Source of the DNA: Candidatus Methylophosphatis haderslevensis
GTDB lineage: Bacteria; Pseudomonadota; Gammaproteobacteria; Burkholderiales; Rhodocyclaceae
Length of the DNA: 64,000 nucleotides
Direction: 5' to 3'
Assembly: GCA_016711925.1 (NCBI GenBank)
Contig: JADJSA010000017.1
Coordinates: forward strand, 248,001-312,000
Each line of letters starts with the position of its first letter. Position 1 is the stretch's first letter. Positions 57,903 through 64,000 of the stretch are shown here, in pieces. Under the pieces are notes generated by a model. It saw only the letters and a list, made by a program, of their open reading frames with translations. It did no database searches and had not been told where the DNA came from. Both the position numbers and the translations under genes were made by a program.

Positions 57903-58838
57903 ATGGTCAATCAATCGAATCAGCCGCTGCCGACGGGCTATCAACTTGACGAATACATCATCGAGCGCCAGCTTTCGCTCGGCGGTTTTTCCATCGTCTA
58001 TCTGGCCGCCGACGAACAGGGCAATCCGGTTGCGATCAAGGAGTACCTGCCGAACTCGCTGGCGCTGCGCAAGGAGGGCGAAATCGTGCCGCAGATTTCG
58101 GACGAAAACCTGCCCGCCTTCCGCTACGGCATGCGCTGCTTTTTCGAGGAGGGGCGCGCGCTGGCCAAGCTGCAGCACCCCAATGTGGTGCGCGTGCTCA
58201 ACTTTTTCCGCGCCAACGAGACCGTCTACATGGTCATGCAGTATGAACGCGGCCGCACCCTGCACGATTTCATTCACCGCAACAAGGGCCAGATCCGCGA
58301 AAGCTTCATCCGCGGTGTTTTCGCGCGGCTGCTCAACGGCTTGCGCGAGGTGCATACGCACAAGCTGCTGCATCTCGATATCAAGCCATCCAACATCTAC
58401 CTGCGCATCGACGGCAGTCCGCTGCTGATCGACTTCGGTGCCGCGCGGCAGACCCTCGCCTCGGACCAGCCGATGTTGAAGCCGATGTATACACCGGGAT
58501 TTGCGGCGCCCGAACAGTTTCGCTCGCGCGACCAACTCGGCCCGTGGAGCGACATCTACAGCATCGGCGCCTCGATGTACGCCGCGCTTGCGGGCAGCGC
58601 GCCGCCACCGGCCGAAAAGCGCGCCGAGCGCGATGAAATGGTGCCCGCGATCAAGCGCTGGAAGGAAGGCTATTCGGTGCAGTTGCTGGAAACCATCGAC
58701 TGTTGCCTGCAACTCGATCCGCTGTCGCGCCCGCAAAGCGTGTTCGCGCTGCAAAGGCAGCTTGCGCAAAGGCACAAGCGGCGCCAACCGTCGCTGCTGA
58801 GCAATCTGCGCACCAAGCTCAACAAGCCGATCTGGTAA
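57903..58838 (+). CDS. Ser/Thr protein kinase
   Basis: 311 residues, a single kinase domain without transmembrane or PASTA segments. The glycine loop is LSLGGFSIVYLA, the catalytic lysine is in VAIKEYLP, the catalytic loop is LHLDIKPSN with Leu in place of the usual Arg of HRD, and DFGAAR and FAAPEQF are intact. The ATG at 57903 has no visible ribosome-binding site. It is followed four bases later by a PP2C phosphatase, so the two form a cytoplasmic switch. Confidence 0.92.
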   Translation: MVNQSNQPLPTGYQLDEYIIERQLSLGGFSIVYLAADEQGNPVAIKEYLPNSLALRKEGEIVPQISDENLPAFRYGMRCFFEEGRALAKLQHPNVVRVLNFFRANETVYMVMQYERGRTLHDFIHRNKGQIRESFIRGVFARLLNGLREVHTHKLLHLDIKPSNIYLRIDGSPLLIDFGAARQTLASDQPMLKPMYTPGFAAPEQFRSRDQLGPWSDIYSIGASMYAALAGSAPPPAEKRAERDEMVPAIKRWKEGYSVQLLETIDCCLQLDPLSRPQSVFALQRQLAQRHKRRQPSLLSNLRTKLNKPIW

Positions 58839-58842
58839 GACG

Positions 58843-59751
58843 ATGAAATTCTCGATCTTCCAGGATACGCGCCAGGGCCAGCGCCGCTACAACCAGGATC
58901 GCATCGCCTATTGCTACTCGCGCGACGCCTTGCTGATGGTGGTGGCCGACGGCATGGGCGGACACCTGCATGGCGAAGTGGCGGCGCAGATCGCCGTCCA
59001 GTACCTGACCGAAAGCTTCCAGCGCGAAGCCAAGACGGCGCTGCCCGACCCGTTCCTGTTCCTGTCGCGCGGCCTGACCAACGCCCACCATGCGATCGTC
59101 GACTACTCGTTCGACCGCGACTTGCCCGAAGCGCCGCGCACCACCTGCGTCGCCTGCGTGGTGCAGGACGGCGTTGCCTACTGGGCGCATGCCGGCGATT
59201 CGCGCCTGTACCTGCTGCGCCGCGGCCAGGTAGCGCTGCGCACGCGCGACCACTCGCGCGTGCAGATGCTGCTCGACGAAGGGATGATCTCGGCTGAAGA
59301 GGCGATGGTGCATCCGAACCGCAACAAGATCTTCAGCAGCCTCGGCGGCCACACGTCGCCGCAGATCGACTTCTCGCGCAAGACCCCGCTCGCCGCGGGC
59401 GACGTCATCCTGCTATGCACCGACGGCCTGTGGGGTCCGCTCGACGGCGAACGCATCGCGCGCAGCCTTTCGGGCACCAACCTTGCACTGGCCGTACCGC
59501 AGTTGATGGAGGTCGCGGAACAGGCCGGCGGCGCGCATTGCGACAACCTTTCACTGGTGGCGATGGCCTGGGAAGACGGCGATGCGCCGCAGGTGATATC
59601 GACCCAGACCCTCGCACTCGATCACTTCACCACCCAGATGGAAGGCCTGCTCAAGAGCCGGCTGCCCGCCTCGGCGAGCGATCTGTCCGACGAAGAGATC
59701 GAACGGGCGATCAGCGAAATCAATTCGGCCATCAAGAAGTACTCGAAATAA
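58843..59751 (+). CDS. PP2C-type Ser/Thr phosphatase
   Basis: 302 residues: an N-terminal RRYNQDRIAYCYS, ADGMGGHLHGEVAA with metal-binding Asp and Gly, HAGDSRLYLLRRGQ, CTDGLWG and CDNLSLVAM are PPM signatures. The last 50 residues (SDLSDEEIERAISEINSAIK) form an extra helical tail. It should reverse phosphorylation by the adjacent kinase. Confidence 0.93.
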   Translation: MKFSIFQDTRQGQRRYNQDRIAYCYSRDALLMVVADGMGGHLHGEVAAQIAVQYLTESFQREAKTALPDPFLFLSRGLTNAHHAIVDYSFDRDLPEAPRTTCVACVVQDGVAYWAHAGDSRLYLLRRGQVALRTRDHSRVQMLLDEGMISAEEAMVHPNRNKIFSSLGGHTSPQIDFSRKTPLAAGDVILLCTDGLWGPLDGERIARSLSGTNLALAVPQLMEVAEQAGGAHCDNLSLVAMAWEDGDAPQVISTQTLALDHFTTQMEGLLKSRLPASASDLSDEEIERAISEINSAIKKYSK

Positions 59752-59766
59752 GGTGCCCACCAAGCC

Positions 59767-60483
59767 ATGAGACCCTCCGGACGCAGCGACCGGCAATTGC
59801 GCAGCATCACCATCGAACGAAGTTACACCCGGCATGCCGAAGGCTCGGTGCTGATCGGCTTCGGCGACACCCGCGTGCTGTGCACCGCCAGCATCGAGAC
59901 CGGCGTGCCGCCTTTCCTGCGCGGCAAGGGCCAGGGCTGGCTGACCGCCGAATACGGCATGCTGCCGCGCTCCACCCACACCCGCAGCGCGCGCGAGGCG
60001 GCCAAGGGCAAGCAGAGCGGCCGCACCCAGGAGATCCAGCGCCTGATCGGCCGCAGCCTGCGCGCGGTAATCGATCTGAGCCTGCTCGGCGAACGACAGC
60101 TCACCATCGATTGCGACGTGCTGCAGGCGGACGGCGGCACCCGCACCGCATCGATCACGGGCGCCTGCGTCGCGGTCGCCGATGCGGTGGGCAAGCTGCT
60201 CAAGGAGGGCGTGCTGAAACAGAACCCGCTCAAGGACATGGTTGCCGCGGTCTCGGTCGGCATGTTCGAGGGTTCGCCGGTTCTCGACCTCGATTACGCC
60301 GAAGACTCCACCTGCGATACCGACATGAACGTGGTGATGACCGGCAGCGGCGGTTTCATCGAGGTGCAGGGCACTGCCGAGGGTGCGCCGTTCTCCCGCG
60401 GCGAACTCGATGCCCTGCTTGGCCTGGCCGAACTCGGCATCGCCGAGCTGGTGGCCCGGCAACGGGCAGCCCTCGCCGCATGA
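59767..60483 (+). CDS. rph: Ribonuclease PH
   Basis: 238 residues: MRPSGRSDRQLRSITIERSY, GSVLIGFGDTRVLCTASIET, the phosphate-binding RSTHTRSAREAAKGKQSGRT and DYAEDSTCDTDMNVVMTG are the family pattern. It trims tRNA 3' ends phosphorolytically. Full length. It overlaps rdgB by four bases (ATGA). Confidence 0.97.
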   Translation: MRPSGRSDRQLRSITIERSYTRHAEGSVLIGFGDTRVLCTASIETGVPPFLRGKGQGWLTAEYGMLPRSTHTRSAREAAKGKQSGRTQEIQRLIGRSLRAVIDLSLLGERQLTIDCDVLQADGGTRTASITGACVAVADAVGKLLKEGVLKQNPLKDMVAAVSVGMFEGSPVLDLDYAEDSTCDTDMNVVMTGSGGFIEVQGTAEGAPFSRGELDALLGLAELGIAELVARQRAALAA

Positions 60484-61100
60484 ACGCGCAACGCCAACTG
60501 GTGCTTGCCAGCAACAATCCGGGCAAGCTGCGCGAGTTCGCCGGCCTGTTCACAGCTTATGACATCGAGGTCGTGCCGCAGTCGGCGTTCAACGTGCCCG
60601 AGGCAGCCGAACCGCATGTCACCTTCATCGAGAATGCGCTGGCCAAGGCGCGCCATGCGGCGCAACTGACCGGCCTGCCGGCACTGGCCGACGATTCCGG
60701 GCTGTGCGTTTACAAACTCGGCGGCATGCCCGGCGTCCAGTCGGCGCTCTACGACCAGTTGTTTTCGGGCTTGCCCAAGGACGACCAGCGAAACAACGCG
60801 CGGCTGCTGGAGAACCTGGCCAAGGAAGCGGACCGTCGCGCGCATTATGTCTGCGTGCTGGTGCTGGTGCGCTCCGCCAACGATCCGCAGCCGGTGATCG
60901 CCGAAGGCGAATGGCATGGCGAAATGCTGCAGCTGCCGCGCGGCGATGGCGGGTTCGGCTACGATCCATTGTTCTACGTCGCGCAACTCGGCCAGTCGGC
61001 GGCCGAGATTCCGGCCCAGATGAAGAACGTGCTGTCGCACCGCGCGATCGCCTTTGGCAAACTGGCCGCCCGGCTGCAGGAAGGCGACCTCTTCCGATGA
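60480..61100 (+). CDS. rdgB: XTP/dITP diphosphatase (RdgB/HAM1)
   Basis: 206 residues from the ATG overlapping the rph stop: LVLASNNPGKLREFAGLF, HVTFIENALAKARHAA, ALADDSGLCVYKLGGMPGV, GDGGFGYDPLFY and LSHRAIAFGKLA are all present. It removes non-canonical purine nucleotides. Its stop is five bases before hemW. Confidence 0.97.
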   Translation: MNAQRQLVLASNNPGKLREFAGLFTAYDIEVVPQSAFNVPEAAEPHVTFIENALAKARHAAQLTGLPALADDSGLCVYKLGGMPGVQSALYDQLFSGLPKDDQRNNARLLENLAKEADRRAHYVCVLVLVRSANDPQPVIAEGEWHGEMLQLPRGDGGFGYDPLFYVAQLGQSAAEIPAQMKNVLSHRAIAFGKLAARLQEGDLFR

Positions 61101-61104
61101 ACCG

Positions 61105-62323
61105 ATGAGCGAGCGGCGCACGTTTGCGCTGCGCCCGGTGGCAGCGCTTGCGCCCGGTGACGCATTGCGCCCGCAGTTGTCCGCCTCGCCGCCGCTGGCG
61201 CTCTACGTGCATTGGCCGTGGTGCGTGAAGAAATGTCCGTACTGCGACTTCAACTCGCACGAGGCGCGCCTGCCCATTCCGGAAGCCGCCTATGTGGCGG
61301 CGCTGATCGCCGATCTCGAGAGCGCGCTGCCGTCGATCTGGGGACGGCGGGTTTGCAGCGTGTTCATCGGCGGCGGCACGCCGAGCCTGATGTCGGCCGC
61401 GGCGCTTGACCAGTTGCTGACCGCGGTCCGCACCCGCGTGACGCTGCTACCCGGCGCCGAGATCACGCTCGAAGCCAATCCGGGCACCGCGGAGGCGACG
61501 CGCTTCGCGGCGTTTCGCGCCGCCGGCATCAACCGTCTGTCGCTCGGCATCCAGAGTTTCGACGATGCCAAACTGCGCGCACTGGGGCGCATCCACGATG
61601 CGAACGAGGCGCGCGCCGCGATCGAACTGGCGCTGCGCCATTTCGACAACGTCAATCTCGACCTCATGTACGCGCTGCCGCAGCAGACGTTCGCCGACGC
61701 CGCGCGGGATGTCGACACCCTGCTGGCGTTCAGCACGGCGCACCTGTCCTGCTATCACCTGACGCTGGAGCCGAACACCGCGTTCGCGCATGCGCCGCCA
61801 GCGCTGCCCGACGCCGACCTCGCCGCCGACATGCAGGACATGGTCGACGCGCGGCTGGACGCCGCGGGCTACGAACACTACGAAACCTCTGCCTATGCGC
61901 GGCCTGGCATGCGCTGCCGCCACAACCTCAACTACTGGCAGTTCGGCGATTACCTGGGCATCGGTGCCGGCGCGCACGGCAAGCTGTCGAGCGCGGCCCG
62001 CATCTGGCGCGAAGCGCGCGAGCGCCATCCGGTCGCCTATCTCGACGGCGTCGCCAGCGGCCGGCAGATCAGCGAATCGCGCGAGCTGGGCGGCCATGAC
62101 CTGCCGTTCGAGTTCATGATGAATGCGTTGCGCCTGAGCGACGGCTTCGCCACGCCGCTGTTCGCCGAGCGCACCGGGCTGCCGATCGAGGCGATCGAAC
62201 CGCAACTGCTCGCCGCGCAGCCGCGGGCTGCTCGATGCCGACCGGATTCGCGTTCGCCCGACCGCCAGGGGACAGCGCTTTCTCAACGACCTGCTGCAGA
62301 TGTTTCTAGTCGACCCGGCCTGA
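61105..62323 (+). CDS. hemW: Haem chaperone / radical SAM protein HemW, one frameshift
   Basis: About 405 residues from the ATG at 61105. The radical SAM cluster is CVKKCPYCDFNSH, with FIGGGTPSL and RLSLGIQSFDDAKLRALGR. The HemW-specific C-terminal part has HNLNYWQFGDYLGIGAGAHG. The last 35 residues lie in another frame after an extra base in CC at 62221-62222. Removing it gives GLLDADRIRVRPTARGQRFL then NDLLQMFLVDPA and a TGA at 62321. It is related to oxygen-independent coproporphyrinogen oxidase but works as a haem chaperone. Confidence 0.9.
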
Positions 62324-62364
62324 ACCCGTCGCGCATGGGCATGCTTCATGCGTTTTTGCGCGGC

Positions 62365-63483
62365 ATGCCGGCCTTTCGAATACAGAAACGACTGCTCTGG
62401 ACTCTGGCTGTTGCCTGCGCGCTGACCGGGCAACTGCTGGTGTCGTCCTGCAGCAATCTGGCCGAGAGGGAAGCGCCGACAAGCCGGTCGCCCCCACCCG
62501 TTTGGCCCGCCGAACCCGACCTGCCGCGCTTCATCTACGAGACCGCCTTGCGTTCGCCATCGAGCGTCATGGCCTCGGATGAGGCCGAGCGGATTCGCCG
62601 CAGCCTGACCGGCGACGATTCTGCCGACCACCCGGCATTCGAGAAGCCGGGCGCGGTCGTCGCTAGGCAGGGGCGCATCTATGTCGCGGACACCGCCCAA
62701 CGACGCATCGCGGTGTTCGACGTTGCACGGCGCCGGTTCTTCCGCTTCGGTTTCCGCCCGCCTGCCGCCCTGGCGCTGCCTTCCGGCCTGGCGCTCGACG
62801 ATTCGATGAACGTCTTTGTTGCCGACGCGCTGCTTCGGCGCGTTTTCGTCTATGACCCGCTTGGATTGCACGTTCGCACGATAGGCGGTGCCAGCGACTT
62901 CGAGCGGCCGACCGGCGTCGCCGTCAGCAAGGACGGCCAGCGCATCTACGTGGTGGACCGCGCCCACAACGACAGCGCCAACCACAAGGTCGTTGCCTTC
63001 GATGCCGGCGGCCAGCGACTATGGGCCATCGGCAGCCGCGGCGACGGTCCGGCGCAATTCAACGTGCCGCTGCAGGCCACAGTGGGGCCCGACGGCACAT
63101 TGCACGTTCTCGACTCCGGGAATTTCCGCGTGCAGTCGTTCGACCCGAACGGACGCTTCCTGCGCAGCATCGGAAAGGTCGGCAGCGCGCCGGGCAAGTT
63201 CTCGCGGCCGCGCGGACTGGCCGTGGACAGCGAAGGCAAGGTTTACGTCTCCGATGCCGGCTTCAACAACCTTCAAGTCTTCGATGAAGGCGGCAGGCTG
63301 CTGCTGGCGATCGGCAAGCCAAGCCTGGAGGATGGCCCGGGACAATACGCCCTTCTTGCCGGCGTCGCGGTCGACGAAACCGGGCGGATCTACGTCGTCG
63401 ATCAATTGTTCAACAAGATCGAAGTGATCCGCCCGCTTGCCCCGGCGGAAGGTCTCGCCCTTCGCCCGGCCGCCGAGCAGTAG
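62365..63483 (+). CDS. NHL-repeat beta-propeller lipoprotein
   Basis: About 372 residues. The start is uncertain (ATGs at 62335, 62341 and 62365; none has a strong ribosome-binding site). The lipobox is in LTGQLLVSSC. The mature protein carries six NHL-type blades such as RIYVADTAQRRIAVFDV, NVFVADALLRRVFVYDP, LHVLDSGNFRVQSFDPNG, KVYVSDAGFNNLQVFDEGG and RIYVVDQLFNKIEVI. It should be an envelope-anchored propeller used for protein contacts. It lies 77 bases upstream of a multihaem cytochrome gene. Confidence 0.88.
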   Translation: MPAFRIQKRLLWTLAVACALTGQLLVSSCSNLAEREAPTSRSPPPVWPAEPDLPRFIYETALRSPSSVMASDEAERIRRSLTGDDSADHPAFEKPGAVVARQGRIYVADTAQRRIAVFDVARRRFFRFGFRPPAALALPSGLALDDSMNVFVADALLRRVFVYDPLGLHVRTIGGASDFERPTGVAVSKDGQRIYVVDRAHNDSANHKVVAFDAGGQRLWAIGSRGDGPAQFNVPLQATVGPDGTLHVLDSGNFRVQSFDPNGRFLRSIGKVGSAPGKFSRPRGLAVDSEGKVYVSDAGFNNLQVFDEGGRLLLAIGKPSLEDGPGQYALLAGVAVDETGRIYVVDQLFNKIEVIRPLAPAEGLALRPAAEQ

Positions 63484-63560
63484 ATCGCCCCCCGCGGGCG
63501 GATTACATTGGCATCGAAATTGCGTAGACACTGCCGATCCTTCCGCGCGGTGATCAAATC

Positions 63561-64000
63561 ATGAAAACGATTCCTTTCGTTGTTCTGCATCTGGCTATGG
63601 TGGCAAGCGGCATGGTGTTCGCGGAGGGCGACCTTCCGACAAAATTCCTGAATCAGGGAAGCGTGGCCAACACCCGGCACAACATGACCCAGCATCAGCC
63701 AGGCGGTGGCGGTCCGGACGGAACGAAGATGGACCAGTTCCGCAATGACTACGAAGAGGTGTGCGTCTACTGCCACACGCCGCATGGCGCCAATTCGACG
63801 ACCCCGGAAATTCCGCTGTGGAACCGCACGGTTCGCGTGACGACCTATCAGACCTATGGCCAACTCGGCACGTCGACCCTGACGCAGCCAATCGGGCAGC
63901 CCGGCGCAAACTCGATCGCCTGCCTGACCTGCCACGATGGCCAGACCGCGGTCGATTCGATCCTCAACATGCCCGGCTCCGGCCGTTACAACAAGGCTCA
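63561..64000 (+). CDS. Exported multihaem c-type cytochrome, OmcE/OmcS-like N-terminal part (cut by window edge)
   Basis: 146 residues are visible. The signal peptide (TIPFVVLHLAMVASGMVFA) is followed by VANTRHNMTQHQPGGGG, then VCVYCHTPHGANSTTPEIPL, LWNRTVRVTTYQTYG and SIACLTCHDGQTAVDSILNM. Two CxxCH haem sites (CVYCH, CLTCH) are seen before the edge, and additional His residues are spaced as distal ligands. The HTPHGAN and LWNRT pattern resembles OmcE/OmcS-type cytochromes that polymerise into extracellular filaments. The number of haems cannot be determined from this window. Confidence 0.8.
   Translation, partial: MKTIPFVVLHLAMVASGMVFAEGDLPTKFLNQGSVANTRHNMTQHQPGGGGPDGTKMDQFRNDYEEVCVYCHTPHGANSTTPEIPLWNRTVRVTTYQTYGQLGTSTLTQPIGQPGANSIACLTCHDGQTAVDSILNMPGSGRYNKA

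Noticed and set aside
61054..63483. Apparent fusion of HemW with the NHL propeller protein
   Set aside because: The HemW C-terminus continues in another frame to a TGA at 62321, and the propeller begins with its own lipoprotein signal. The fusion is an artefact of one extra base.

Overview
The window is a GC-rich chromosomal segment, most likely from a denitrifying betaproteobacterium of the Rhodocyclales/Nitrosomonadales type. The evidence is the spoT-rpoZ-gmk-yicC-kinase-phosphatase-rph-rdgB-hemW neighbourhood, the DUF3460-type small protein, the nap-ccm arrangement and multihaem cytochromes. Genus cannot be fixed from sequence alone. No rRNA, tRNA, CRISPR array or replication origin was seen.

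Layout. (1) 1-1.0 kb: edge of an insertion element (transposase start plus a zinc-ribbon/HTH companion). (2) 1.1-16.3 kb, all minus strand: a type VI secretion cluster in the order tssA-tssB-tssC-hcp-hcp-tagJ-tssE-tssF-tssG-clpV-vgrG-secreted protein-PAAR. It supplies sheath, baseplate, tube, ATPase and spike, but tssJ/K/L/M are not here. The VgrG carries a C-terminal HExxH (M91/NleD-like) domain and is followed by a secreted protein that could be its immunity partner. (3) 16.5-26.2 kb, minus strand: a CHAT-peptidase/TPR protein, a two-partner-secretion outer-membrane transporter (TpsB) and a very large exoprotein (TpsA). (4) 26.3-28.6 kb: gspA/gspB. (5) 28.7-30.2 kb: a trihaem c7-type cytochrome and a convergent Crp/Fnr-type regulator. 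(6) 30.6-45.3 kb, minus strand: napFDAGHBC, a Rap1a-like protein, ccmABCDEFGHI and a TlpA-like lipoprotein. This is the periplasmic nitrate reductase together with the cytochrome c maturation system its haem subunits need. An FNR-type dyad lies upstream of napF. (7) 45.5-48.0 kb, plus strand: modABC molybdate uptake, divergent from nap and plausibly feeding its Mo cofactor. A decayed copy of the modC 3' part and a beta-carbonic anhydrase follow. (8) 49-53.7 kb: a peptidoglycan-binding protein, a lipoprotein, a DnaQ-GIY-YIG fusion nuclease and a DUF3460 protein, among short inverted repeats. (9) 53.8-62.3 kb: housekeeping genes. (10) 62.3-64 kb: an NHL beta-propeller lipoprotein and the start of a multihaem cytochrome resembling OmcE/OmcS-type extracellular cytochromes, cut by the window edge.

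A property of the whole window is about nineteen single-base frame disruptions. They fall in vgrG, tssA, tpsA, tpsB, the CHAT gene, gspA, gspB, modB, the peptidoglycan-binding gene and hemW. In each, the correct protein continues in another frame across a one-base gain or loss, often in a short G, C or A run. Because conserved genes such as hemW and modB are hit in the same way, uncorrected sequencing indels are the simplest explanation. These genes are given as single coding regions with the break noted.
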